Shown here: positions 46,069 through 57,523 of the stretch, piece after piece
How positions within the stretch are numbered: the first letter of the stretch is position 1
Layout: each line of letters begins with the position of its first letter
Assembly: GCF_010093815.1 (NCBI RefSeq)
Contig: NW_022985558.1
Span: 130,640-194,639, forward strand
Direction: 5' to 3'
Length of the DNA stretch: 64,000 nucleotides
Origin: Pseudovirgaria hyperparasitica
Taxonomy: Eukaryota > Ascomycota > Dothideomycetes > Acrospermales > Acrospermaceae
Position numbers and translations under genes: made by a program
The notes under the pieces: model-generated
The model's database searches: none
Told to the model about the DNA's origin: nothing
What the model saw: the letters and a program-made list of their open reading frames with translations, nothing else

Positions 46069-48054
46069 TCAAGCGTCACAGCGGCCCAGTTTTAAATTAT
46101 TGATGTGGCGGACAGGTCCCTGGTCGGCTTTACAGAATTGATTCATATGAATACTGGTGGCGGCGCCTTCTTCAGACTTCTCAGTCTCGAAAGACGGCGA
46201 TGACTTGGTGTTACCCATGCGAGAGTCAAGAGGTTCCACGGAAATGTTACGGCGAACGGGAGTTTCTAAGGAAATGTTACGGCGAACGGGAATTTCTAAA
46301 ACATCTGTAGCGGCGGGAAGAGCTTCTCTAAAAGTGGAGACTGCAGTGTCTGTAACGGTGGAAACAACTTTCTCGATAACAGCGTCAGAGATACCTGTAG
46401 CAAGGGGAGGAACTTCTTTGGCGGTGAACAGAGTCTGGACCACTGTCTGGCTAACCGTCTCGGTGGCAGTCACAGTCTCCAGAGCGATCACCGTTTCTGT
46501 GACAGGTATAGCATTTTCAATGCTAGACGTGAAATGCCTCATACTGGGGAGTCCACGATCGAAGACTGGGGCTGGAGAGGGCCTGATGCAGAGGAACAGG
46601 ACGACTAGGCTAAGTCCAATGACCATAAGGTTCCGAGTATCTTGTGCCAGAAGGTAGAAGTAGTTGAGGAGTGCAGCAGCCAGAGGTACCTCCTTGTTGC
46701 TACACTTCCTGGGAAGTGCAGGCCTGTCCGTATCGAAAGAAACAGTCTTTGGTGCAGAGGATGGAACTTGTGGCTCTCGTAATATTTGACTTGCGTCCAT
46801 CGCAACATCTGATTGCTGTCGTGAATGCGCTCCCTCTGAGGCCGGTGGTGTAGGAATCCCGTGCCTGATGCTAGTACCGATCTCTTTCTGCAAACCTCTC
46901 CTGTTCTCTTCACTTTTCATCTCCCGCTCCAGCTTTTTCTTCAGGTCTTCGGGTATCCAGGGTAACACTTCAACGTCGACTCTTTCCATCTCCATCCAAG
47001 CGGCACTCCACGCGCCCGAACGCATCAGTCCATTTGCTGCATAGATTCTAACATCCCACCTCCGCTTCCCAATTCCTGCTCCCTTGCTCGGCGAGCCCAT
47101 TGGCTGCGAGCAATCCGGACATACATCATCATCTAGATCTTCCTCCATGTCAGACCCGGAATTGCTCCCTCTCGCCGTTGCACAACCATCATCGTCATCT
47201 TCAAATGGATCATAGCTGATAGATGACGCACAGCTACTACTTCGATGGCGATTAAAGTGTCCACTCTTGAGCAGCCGTGGAGGGGCTAAGTCGAGACTCT
47301 CCAGTAGCCTCTCTTCTAGAAGTTCATATTCGTGTCTGGGATGCGGGATCAACAGCCCTCTACCCATCAGGGTCGAATCTTCCAATCTATTCTCCAACAG
47401 CCTGAAGTTCTCTAACAGCCAACCCGGCAACACCGACTCGAGGATATGGGCAGAGTATGGCAAAGAGGGAGGTAGCAGCGTAACATGAAGGAGGACTAGA
47501 GGATAATCGCGTTTCGGTGTCTCGTAGACCGGGGTCTGGTGCGCGCTCTCGTATCTCCGCTCAAGTTGTCTGTCTGATCGTATCGACTGAGATCTTTGAG
47601 ACCGTGGGGTTTCCGAGCGCCTGATCGGAGTCGCTAGGTGATGGGGTTGCTGCATATGAGGCGGAGAGGAAGGTAAGCTAGGGAGAGGGCTTGACATTTG
47701 CATTGCTTTGACAGACGAGGTGTTCCTGAACGCAGGCCGCGACCGCATCGGTGTGTATTGCTTCAAGGTCGCATGTAGATCCTGATCCAGTTCTTCTGAG
47801 GTAATTTCGGAAGGAAAAGACGATACTGAGGATACTGTGGCATTTGACAATCTCTTTTTCTTCTTGTCCTTTGACGTGTGACCAACATGAGAGAGGGGCG
47901 CGTCATTCTCAATGCTAGCAAGTGGTACGTCGCAGTCATAGTTTGGCACCGTAGAATCATTCACGCTCATGCCGGTGCCGGCTGCTTGGTCGAATCTATT
48001 GTGCTCTTCGTAGATCGAGAATGGTGAGACCGAGTCTGTACGAATGGAAGCCAT
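46069..48054 (-). CDS. hypothetical single-TM protein, conserved-looking core
   Basis: Single exon, 661 residues. The N-terminal 180 residues are low-complexity and Ser/Pro-rich. A compact segment at about 185-275 (YPLVLLHVTLLPPSLPYS, LPGWLLENFRLLENRL, RGLLIPHPRHEYELLEERLL) looks like a conserved folded domain. A further block at about 320-380 holds VCPDCSQP, KRRWDVRIYAANGLM and SAAWMEMERVDVEVLPW. One hydrophobic helix follows at about 485-505 (NLMVIGLSLVVLFLCI), then a Thr/Val/Glu-rich tail with repeats TETV/ATETV and two copies of PVRRNIS. Architecture suggests a membrane-anchored protein with a large N-terminal cytosolic part; I recall similar unnamed Pezizomycotina proteins but can give no function. 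Confidence 0.75.
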   Translation of the reverse strand: MASIRTDSVSPFSIYEEHNRFDQAAGTGMSVNDSTVPNYDCDVPLASIENDAPLSHVGHTSKDKKKKRLSNATVSSVSSFPSEITSEELDQDLHATLKQYTPMRSRPAFRNTSSVKAMQMSSPLPSLPSSPPHMQQPHHLATPIRRSETPRSQRSQSIRSDRQLERRYESAHQTPVYETPKRDYPLVLLHVTLLPPSLPYSAHILESVLPGWLLENFRLLENRLEDSTLMGRGLLIPHPRHEYELLEERLLESLDLAPPRLLKSGHFNRHRSSSCASSISYDPFEDDDDGCATARGSNSGSDMEEDLDDDVCPDCSQPMGSPSKGAGIGKRRWDVRIYAANGLMRSGAWSAAWMEMERVDVEVLPWIPEDLKKKLEREMKSEENRRGLQKEIGTSIRHGIPTPPASEGAHSRQQSDVAMDASQILREPQVPSSAPKTVSFDTDRPALPRKCSNKEVPLAAALLNYFYLLAQDTRNLMVIGLSLVVLFLCIRPSPAPVFDRGLPSMRHFTSSIENAIPVTETVIALETVTATETVSQTVVQTLFTAKEVPPLATGISDAVIEKVVSTVTDTAVSTFREALPAATDVLEIPVRRNISLETPVRRNISVEPLDSRMGNTKSSPSFETEKSEEGAATSIHMNQFCKADQGPVRHINNLKLGRCDA

Positions 48055-49047
48055 CGGTAGCCGCGTTGCACTTGCGCGGATGTCACCTCCGAAGGCGCCC
48101 GAAGACTTCCAGAGTCCTAGGTCAAGCTGATGATGGTAAATGTGTGTGGGACGCTATGGTCATCGAATACTGTTGCAGTAGACTTTGGCTCCAGAGTAAT
48201 TTAGTGGGGCGCTCACGGAAGAGATTCAAGAGCTAAAGTGAAAGTTGGTTGTGTCAAGGTTGATGTTTAGATGTTACCACAGCAACATAACCGTTATCCC
48301 AACACCACATCCAACGTAGCCATTGAAATGCCAATCCATCGTTCGTGACCATATAATCGCTATTCATAATCAGTCTTCTGCCTTTACATTCTCATTCAAG
48401 GCATTCTAATATCGAAGCAAGCATTGTCTCGTTGTGTCTAGTCGTCGTCAGTGCATGTAGGCCACAGCCGTGACATTCATTGAATTGTGAATTAGCGCTA
48501 GTCGTTGTCGCACTCCCGATGTGGGCTAGAGAGGCGTACAAAAGTAAAGCCGACCTGGGCGATAAGGATCTTAGAAAAGAAGCAAGTCATGACCTGAGGT
48601 CCATAATTAGATCTTAATTAGATGTATTGTTGAGTTGAGCATAAGACGCAGTATATCTCCAATGAAACAGCTCACTATCAGCAATGTCAAGTCAGTGCAA
48701 AGCAAATAGTTCATTTAGTTTGCCAGAACGAGCGCATCTGCATAAGTAGTAGCAGACATCCCAGACAATGCCATGCCTCTAACCAGACAGTGCTTCATTA
48801 CGCGACCTAGCATCACTATTATCAATCCACGGTTTCAAACATGAAAATTATATCATCGAGCCTGACCGACGGATGTTGCGGGTCAAGATACATCACATAA
48901 ATTTAGACCATGAAATCGTTTCGCTAAGAAAACCCGAACACCAAGCTGAACCCTTCACATGACGCCGTACAGTAACGTTTCTAACAGATAGACTTGCTTT
49001 GCTTGCACTTCGTTACATTCGTGAGATGGTCAACAGCGCCTCAAGTG
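48055..49047. other. intergenic region
   Basis: About 1 kb between the promoter side of the gene at 46069-48054 and the 3' end of the prolidase gene. Rather AT-rich from about 48580 to 48960. No reading frame of interest, repeat or RNA gene is seen. Confidence 0.5.
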
Positions 49048-52000
49048 TCAATAGATATGAGTAGGTCCAGAGTGCTCCAATTTTACGTATCCACTAGGAG
49101 CATGATCAATACTCCACAAGTGCTGCTCAAACTCATCTAGGGTGAGTCCAGGACCGACTGCGATCGCAGAGGGCATAGAACTCTGCAAGCTGCACTGCGA
49201 ACATGTCACCTGCCAACCTCTGACTGGACACAGCCGAAGTCTGAAGTCTGCCATGGGATGCTTCCGGCGTAATTCACCTTCTGCTTGTACTAGCCACCAC
49301 GGTTTGAGATACTGGCTTTGTTCAGACTCCTCCAGAACATGTAGGCGCTGCGAGTCCTGGTGTGTTGGATGTGTATATCCTTTGAGCTGCATGCGGGTTC
49401 TATATGAACTTGGAGGTGAATATAGCTCCGACGATTGAGTGATAGCAGAATACATGTTAGGGTCTCGAAACGGGTTTGTGTTCCAAGGCAATTGCGACTG
49501 CACTGGTACTGGAGCATGGAATGGATTTCCAGGCGGCTTTTGGGGCTCAGACGTCTCAGCCGGACAGGGGAGCAGTGGCATAGACTGGCGATTCCTCAAA
49601 GGGCCTTTTGTGCGGATATTCGGAAGCTGCGGAGGTATGTCTGAGTACCCAGTATTGTGGCCAAAGCTCTGGCGTTGTCGATGTGCAGCCATGTGTCTTA
49701 CGGGGGAAGCGTCGACCATTTTCTTGCGACGTGTGTTGTAATCCTGAAATGGGTGAGGATCGGCTGCATGGCAAACTTGCCTGTCAGGGAGGCAACCAGT
49801 GGTATTTGACCGATTTGGAACCACGGACGAATTGACACTGTGTTGAATCAGATCTATCGATGGCCGTCTATCAGACTGTTCCATCTCAGGAGCAACATAA
49901 GCTGATCGCAAAGAGGCAACGCTGTTGCGGTAGGGCATCGGTTTAGCGGGAATTTCGGGCACCTTCTGTGGAACGGTTGGTCCGCCAGTGGTTTCGAGCG
50001 GTGTTGCACCATGATGCCACTCAGATTCCCTCACTCCCTTGTGACAGGGCGAAGATGTAGGCGATTGCAAAGAAGGACTCGAGGTCTCATCGACAAGTAT
50101 TAGCGGTGTTGAAGTCTCTGACATCTCCCACGACTCCCTTGTACCCTGTGGTGATCCTGTGCACTCTTGATGATTGGTTTCTGTCTCTTCTATAGCAGCC
50201 AGCATACTCTCGGTCTCACTCCCATCAAGTAGCCAGTGGAGAGTGTCTGCTGTCATCCTTTTTGCAGCCGTCTCACTAAAACGAGTTCCTAAAGTCTCGG
50301 TCTCGTTCCCATCGAGTAGCCAATGCAAATTATCCTTTTTCAAAGTGTCTGTTGTCATCCCTGTTACAGCGTGCTTACTAGAACGAGTGTTTAATGCTTC
50401 TGGATGGGACCTTGCTGAGCTCACAGTTGATGACGTAACGTTTGGTGGAAGTGCGATCGTCTCGTTTCGTCCTCTCTCCTGAAGCACACTTTGTGCATGC
50501 AGTTCATTCACTCTGCGGAGCTGCTCAGCATATTGCAGACTGGCCAAACGACGTTTAGTAGTCCGCCTAATTTCGGTTGTATCAACATAGGTTTGCATAT
50601 CATGTCGACCTCGGATTGGGCAATAGAGCGGTGCTGGCGTGTGAGAGTCGGTGTCATCACCGTTTATGATACGCAGTGCTTCGTTCCCCTTGGGAGCGGT
50701 AGTCAGATTCTCATTTCCTTTGGATGTTATCAGATAATTATCCTCGATCCTCACACCACCGACTGGGAGATAGCGCTTAAGTATAGCTGGGTTAATGAAT
50801 TTTGCGTGGACTGGAGAGGGCAAATATACAGACTCCAGAGCGAGACGATTAAAGTAGCTGCATGGCGATCAGATCACGGTGACAAGATTCGGACGCTCTA
50901 CTCACATTCCAGGCTCGACTGTCAACACCATGTTTTCCTCCAGTGTTGTCCCGTACGGGCTAGCAGCGTTTTCAACCATCGACTCGATATCCATAACCTG
51001 CCAGACAGATCTTGATGTACCAGACTCTGCTGAAACAGCTTTAAGGGGACGCAAGAGGTCCCTGTATAGCACATCGTGTACGTCTAGTCCTATGTGGTGT
51101 CCCAGCCCGTGGGGATAGAATGCGAGTGACGTCCCAGCCTCATAAATTTCTGCCACGGTCCCGTTATGCAAGATGCCAAGATCAAGAAGTCCGCGGATAG
51201 CGACTTTGTGTGCGAGTATATGCAGATCGATATATCTGACACCAGCACCCATTCTTTGCACACACGCATCCTGCATTGCTTGTACGAGTTCGTATATGTC
51301 TTTCGCCTCCTTTGTCCACGAGCCTGACAATGGGAACGAACGAGTGACGTCGCTGGCGTATAGATCGTACTCACACCCAGCGTCCAGACACATGAGCTGT
51401 TTATCTGCCAGTGAGTCATTGTTCCTCGCATAATGAAGTGTGCTTGCATTCTCGCCCGCAGCAGCGATTATATCGTAGGCTTGATTAGGCGCACCGTTCG
51501 AGATACACGTATCCATAAATATACCTGCTACTTCTGATTCCGTAGTGAACGTTTTGATCTTGCGCAGCACGTTTCTGTGCGCCTCTGCCGAGATCTCGTT
51601 TGCCTTCCGTATGAGTTCGATTTCATGGTGATCTTTGATCACTCGTGCTTGGTTCATGGCATTCTGAAGAGAGTCCGTGTTGAACCTCGTCTGATCAAGC
51701 TTAGTTTCGGGCTGCTGTTGCTGGTGAAGTACGAATATTGGTGCGTCGTTTCTTCTAGCCCAAGCCTCAACATGCGCCGCGACACAAGTATTCAATTCCA
51801 CAACATCGACATCATATTTAGTATATGCGCTGGGTATGGACAGTCCCGGCCCGTTGTATATTGTGTCATGAAGGTCGTGTTTCGGGATATATAAGTTCAA
51901 GATATCGGCACCAATATCGTAGGTTACGTGGCAATCAATTTCGTTCACGCCAGTGATGTAGTAGAAATAGCGTCGTTGGTGGAAGGGTATGGGCATGTCA

Positions 52001-52217
52001 GAGTCTTCGAGGAGTCTGGTAGGGGTTCCCGGGAGATATATGAGCCCCTCTTCGACTCCCAGTTTCTCTGCAACGCGCTGGGCATGCTGTTTAGCTAGCG
52101 AGCTGTAAGTTAGTTTGACATCCTGTTTGACAGCGGAATGCTCTCCGTACCTGGATACTTGTTGAATGGCGTAGACTCTGGTGCGTGACAATGCTCTAGC
52201 CGCAATCGGAGGTCCAT
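49048..52217 (-). CDS. Xaa-Pro aminopeptidase (M24B) with long C-terminal extension
   Basis: Three exons: 52217-52151, 52094-50906 and 50857-49048; 1021 residues in frame. The first join gives NKYPAKQHAQRVAEKLG and the second EPGIYFNRLALES, both as expected. Residues about 1-484 are a complete prolidase-like enzyme: N-terminal PLPG-type GLIYLPGTPTRLLEDSD, and M24 metal ligands in LDAGCEYDLYASDVTRSFP (two Asp), GLGHHIGLDVHD (His), TVEPG (Glu) and GGVRIEDNYL (Glu). Such enzymes remove N-terminal residues before proline using two Mn ions. The frame then continues without a stop for about 537 residues of unrelated, mostly low-complexity sequence, with a repeated HWLLDG(N/S)ETE motif and a Cys/Trp-containing end (RLCPVRGWQVTCSQCSLQ). 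The usual enzyme is about 480-510 residues. Confidence 0.88.
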
Positions 52218-52718
52218 ACTGCTGGTTTTGGACCGTCCGAAGTCCGTGATGAAAGCTCTGGGTGCTGCACGTTACCGAAGTGGTATTGTAGCAGAAGGAG
52301 ATAGATGAAAGTAAGTTTGGTGTCGTCTGTAAGCAGTGGGGCTATGAATGGATCCATGGATGGCGCAGGTGATAAGATCGTGGCAGCCTAGCTAGCCTAG
52401 CCTCCCCCACTTCTGTTAAATAGCCAGGCCCCCATATCAGGTATGGCTACGGCGGCCATTGTACAATCGAATCATCGCAGCAATGTACGTTCCCGGGGTT
52501 ATCAAAGATGTAGGGAACATTATCATCATCCAGGATGCGAAGACGGTTTCGACAAACTTGCCAGGACAGCACCAATATCGCACGACGATGACCACCAGGA
52601 CGCATTACTCCTTGCTTCCTTGATCTAGAAGACGGAGTGTGTAGTAGGCCATGAAAAGGAGACATCACAGAGAACGGGCATAGAGATGCTTTCTGCCAAT
52701 TTGATAACGCATACAAGC
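52218..52718. other. intergenic region
   Basis: About 500 bases between the prolidase start and the stop of the flavin-reductase-like gene on the same strand. It should hold the prolidase promoter. Nothing else is seen. Confidence 0.5.
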
Positions 52719-53774
52719 TTATTGGCCATCGGCTTTTGGCTTGGCAAAACTCTTGCTATTCTCAATCGACATCATCTCATCATAGTCCGGTCGCGGTATC
52801 TCTAAACCTTCCACTGTTCTAGCATATGTGATGCCGCCCAGGCGAGAGATTGGACGCAGGACGTTGGGATCCATGAGGTTTCGATCTTCATTGATTGCAT
52901 CCTCTCGTGCCCAAAATTTTATACCCTCTAGCATTAGGAGAACGCCCGTCTTCTTGCCCGGTGTGGCTCGACTCTCAAACTCTTCTGTCTTGTAAAGCTT
53001 GGCCTCAATGGAAAAGATGGCTTCTTTGACTCGGGAGGCTTTGATATGGGTACATGGTGCTGGGGTAAGGCCTGTCAAGGCCCACTCCGATGTTCCGTAT
53101 GGAGCGTTGACGCTGCATGCATTTGCAGCCTCGACGTAATGCTCTGAAATGATGTTGATGCACACTGTCAGGCATTGTCAGCATTTGTTACTTGGACTAT
53201 TCAATTTGTGAGCGATACCTTCCTGCGTCTCTACAACATTCTTTAGACTATCCTTCGCTCTGTCCATGCCGCCAGCAACGCCTATTATGAACATCGGAGG
53301 GTCGTGGTTCACCATGTTAAAATATGAGTATGGAGCCAGGTTTATGCTCTCGCCTGTCATCAAGTATCAATTTCAATTACATGAAGAAACGGTTGCATGC
53401 TAGTACACACCATCTTTCGAGCGAGTGCTCAAGAAGCCGATTGGGCGGGGTACAATGGCACTGATCAAAAGTTTATAATTGAATGTCGCAGGACGTCCCT
53501 CCTGGTATGGATCGATCTCAATGTGATTCTTCTCAAGGGATCGGCCTCCGTCATTTGCCCCACCACCAAGCTTCCAGTCGGGATCGCGAGTCTTTGTGTA
53601 TTTCCACTCCAGGGACTCGTCCCATTTCGGTCGCGAAGCCTCGACTCCTTTGAAATCCGGATGAGGATTTCGTTTGATAAATTTCTCAGCGTCGGCCATG
53701 ACTTGGTTTCCTGCATCGGAACTAGCTTTCAATTTCTTTTCGTATTCGGCCATTACTTCAGCTCGAGATGACAT
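52719..53774 (-). CDS. flavin reductase-like (FMN-binding split barrel) protein
   Basis: Three exons: 53774-53411, 53353-53219 and 53164-52719; 314 residues in frame. Start at ATG 53774; the open frame begins three codons earlier at a TTG. After about 85 residues the flavin-reductase-like domain begins: FNYKLLISAIVPRPIGFLST, then SINLAPYSYFNMVNHDPP, MFIIGV, KDSLKNVVET, CVINIISEHYVEAAN and APYGTSEWALTGLTP. These match fungal proteins annotated as flavoprotein oxygenases of the DIM6/NTAB group. FMN binding is expected; the substrate is unknown. The C-terminal region carries LRPISRLGGITYART, a typical end for the family. No targeting signal is evident. Confidence 0.92.
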
Positions 53775-55438
53775 CGTGGGCAAGAGACAGTATGTCGGCT
53801 TTCTATGAGAGCTTATAATATGGAGAGGAAGGAAAGAAAGTAAAGTCGCAGATATCCGTCGGCTATTGACGGACCGTAAGGCGGAAGACGTGTCGGGAGA
53901 CAGACGAGCGCGTTCGCCCGTCGGCTAGCTGCCCTAGCCTAGCATTCAAGATGATATCATGCTATCATTTCCTTGTGTAATTACTATAAGATAGGTGTCT
54001 CATTGAATGCTTATCACTATAGATATTATTATAGTCAATAAAATGGTTATACAGAAGATGATCTATGGTACTAACTCGTAAGAATATATCATAAACTTAT
54101 CCATGTGGTTTAGCTATAGTCAAATGAAAAGAAAGAGTACAGTTTGATTTGAGATCATATTGCTCAAGAAGACATATTTCATGATGATATCTACTGGTTT
54201 TATGAAAATAATGGATTATCTGTCTTATGGTAATCTAGGTACGGGATTCATAGTGTGACATCTCGTTTGGACAAGCAACGAACACCACGTGGGCAGACTC
54301 CTAAGTGCATCATCTCTCTTTGTTGTTTCGACTAGCCGTCTCAGACATCGATGAGTCGTAATTATGTGTCAGTTTCATTCACTCCATATCTCACCTTCAA
54401 CGTCATCTCCTACTCCGAACTTCAATGTCACTGTGTCACTGTGTCGCCGACCTCACTCTCTCGGGAACTACAAGCGTAGTAGATCGTTTTACATTTGCTA
54501 CTCCCAACCTCGCACTACCTCTTCTTCCGACCACCGCGACAGCGACCAGGTGTTTCAGCGCTCGTCATCAGCATGTTTCACATCGCAGTCCATCCAGTAG
54601 AGGTCATTCTCGGCCAGTATTTTGTCGCACTGTTCCTCTTTCATCATCGTACGATCAGCGGATGGTAGTCAGTGACATTAACAAACGTCAATCATTCACT
54701 GATTGCTGTTCGTTCCACCACCCTCATGTTCATGGCCCTCCCCCACAAGTAGCTCTTCCTTGCGCCGTCTTTACGAGGGATGTCAAACGGTAGCTGCTGA
54801 AGGTCATACCTCGGTCCCCAGACTTGACGGCTCGTAAATGCAGCACCAGCTCATCTGCACTTTTTGGAATGCAAAACACTGAAGTTTATGGCATGCTCAG
54901 CCCACCGAATCCTATGCGATGGTACGTATATCGCACTGTCTGGAATCTCTATATCTTGGAGGTTGGTACGTTGAGACGTCAAGCTAAGCTTGGAGATATA
55001 GGTCGTTGGCTGTGCTCGTGATCAGGAGCTGAAGCAGTTATGATAATAATCGACTGCACGTTCGACTACGTACGGGCAGACCGCGCACCATGTATAAATT
55101 GGCTGCTCCACCAGATCCCCATGGGTTGCGCTCGGGCGTTCCGGAGATGGATGAGTGACATTCGTGAGACATCTTAGCGGTAACTTCACAATGCCGGGTT
55201 CAACAACTGCCGCGAGTCCTGTCAAGGGCACACTTCTTTTGAAACCGTATCCCCGGTTAGTTCACATTGTAGGCCAGCCCAGAAGTAACATTATTCTCCC
55301 ACCTCGCTTCTTGCTTCGTATGAAGTATTAGTAAGGGAACACCGTCTGGTCCCAGGACCCAGTCTCTGCCAGAACTACGCCTACAATTCTCATGTAGAAG
55401 GTGGTTTGGTACATCAATTGCTGAAGCCTCTTAGCACC
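53775..55438. other. intergenic region with AT-rich core
   Basis: About 1.7 kb between divergent genes. The part from 53937 to about 54250 is AT-rich (listed). From 54360 to 54780 there are Ser/Pro-type frames in CT-rich DNA that look like noise. No gene is supported. Confidence 0.45.
53937..54250. other. AT-rich patch
   Basis: About 310 bases with a clearly higher AT content than flanking DNA, rich in TATA, TATC and ATAG words and without an open frame. In filamentous ascomycetes such short patches are often old transposon remnants altered by repeat-induced point mutation, but no transposon sequence is recognisable. Confidence 0.5.
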
Positions 55439-57523
55439 ATGGTGCGACATCATCGGAGGCGATTCTTCGAACTTGCGATTTGCAGCATACTGCTCTCTGC
55501 TGTTGCAAGAGCACAACATAATGAGAATGGGACCGATCCTGTTGGGGACATGTGCTCCCGGTGGTATCAGGCCTGTAAGTCATGTACATCTAATGATATA
55601 CTTGATAAATTGTTGACACTTGCGTAGCCACGCTGATGGGTAAAATACTCTATATGACTGGTGGCATCGAGACGTTCCAAAAAGGTCATAAGAGCAGTAG
55701 CAATATATCTCTTGGCATCAGTAAGTGCATCTCTATGGGTATTTCAAAGGGCGATGCTGAGCTCTTTCAGACCCTACGGTAATCACGGTCCAGATGGGTG
55801 AGTCCTGGGACTGGAAACCGGACGGCGGGATTCCTATTCTAAGTCATGCTAAGGAGTACATCGGGAGCAGTAGGATCCTCCCACCATCACTGATGCGTGG
55901 TGCTTTTTTTCAAGGAGATGCTAGCGACGATCGCCTCTATGCTTTCGGTGGTACGGCCTACTACGGTAACACCAGCTTCCCGGGATGGGTTGATATGCCC
56001 GATGCACCACCACTATGGGTTTTCAACACCCACAACAACACTTGGATTGAGCAGAATACCAGTATTCCTTTGCAGAGGCCGAACAATGGAGCTGCGGCGG
56101 ATGCGCTTGAAGCAGGCCTATCGTTTTACCTGAACGGGCAATCGGATAACACTACTCAATCCAAGAACACCCCGAATCGAAATGGCACTTCCATTATGGA
56201 CGGCCTCTTGGTATTCGATCATCGGAATATGTCATCGGTGAGGAACGTTTCCACCGAATTTGAGGGTGGCAGGTTTCCCAGGATTGGAGGGACGATGAAC
56301 TACATCTCACGTTTCGGACATGAGGGTATCCTAGTGTCGCTCGGTGGATTGTGGGCAAACAAGACGGCGAAACCAACTCTGGAGATGGTCGGTTGATTGA
56401 GAAGTTGTTCTCGATGCCCGAAGCTAACAAAGTAAAGGTCGAATTCTCCAAAGTCGATATATTCGATGTCGCCGCTCTGAAAAGGAATGACGGATCCAAG
56501 TACTCGTACACACAGGGCACTACTGGTGATGCTCCCTCGCCCAGGGTCGATTTCTGTACCGTCTTGCAGTCCGCAGCAGACTTATCGAGCCATAACCTGT
56601 AGGTGGCCATTCCTCTGTTGCGCCTCTCATCGCTGACTATATAGTTACGTCTATGGTGGCCGCGACGCATACTCAGACGTCATCTACGACGATATACGGG
56701 TACTTTCTTTACCTTCGTTCACGTGGACCATTATCTACAACGGCAAATCCCCTCGTTGGGGCCACGCGTGTCATACAATCCCCGGAACGCGACAAATGAT
56801 CACCGCCGGGGGCAGTCTCGCGGCGCCAAACATCACCTCGAGCTGTGATTGGGAGGACAAAGGTGTGGCCATCTATGACCTGAGTCTAGGTGGGCTTGGT
56901 GGCTGGGGTATGATAAAGCTCATAATTTGTGGAGATCTGGAATGTCTACTGACTCTTTTGAAGGGAGTGTATACCACAGCGAGCCGCGGCCCTATGAAGT
57001 TACTAAGAGTATGCTTCGTCGCATTGGCGGAACACCACAGGGCGGAGCGATGATGAAAGCGCCTGAGAACGGATACGAGTCCTCGCAGCTTGCCGGCGTC
57101 ATGCGCTTGAAGGGACCGACTCAAAGCGGAGATTCATCCACGATATCAAAAGGAGTAATGGCAGGCGCAATCATCGGGTCAGTCGTAGGTGTCATCCTTA
57201 TCGGGTTGGGGGTACTATTCCTCTTGTTTGGGAAAAGGCTCCTAAAAAAGACAACAAACGAGGACAGACCAAATACTGAGATTGGCGAGACGATAATATA
57301 CAAGTATGAGAAAGAGGAGAAAGGCATAGAGCTCGCGGTGCCACCGCCTCCTGTCGAATTGCCGGTCACAGAGAAGGCTGTGGAGGCCATGACAAGCATA
57401 CATTCCACGACACAGCGGCATGGTTATGAAGACGAAGAGAGAGGCCAGACGACTCCTGGGGGCGCAGAATCCATGCTGGACACGTGGAATCACGACGAAA
57501 AGTCATGGCTTTCCTTACCATAG
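55439..57523 (+). CDS. kelch-repeat membrane protein, apparent frameshift
   Basis: Five exons: 55439-55574, 55628-55720, 55771-56598, 56645-56907 and 56964-57523. The product would be about 626 residues: signal peptide (ELAICSILLSAVARA), kelch-like beta-propeller repeats with GG pairs (YMTGGIETF, YAFGGTAYYGN, ILVSLGGLW, VYGGRDAYSDVIYDD, MITAGGSLA), then one membrane helix near the end (AIIGSVVGVILIGLGVLFLL) and a cytosolic tail. This is a common fungal type I protein of unknown role. The exon sum is not divisible by three: in exon 3 the frame ends at a TGA (56394), while the expected continuation (SGDGRLIEKLF) is in another frame from about 56351. A single missing base near 56350 would explain it, either an assembly error or a real inactivating change. 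All splice joins are otherwise clean. Confidence 0.8.
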
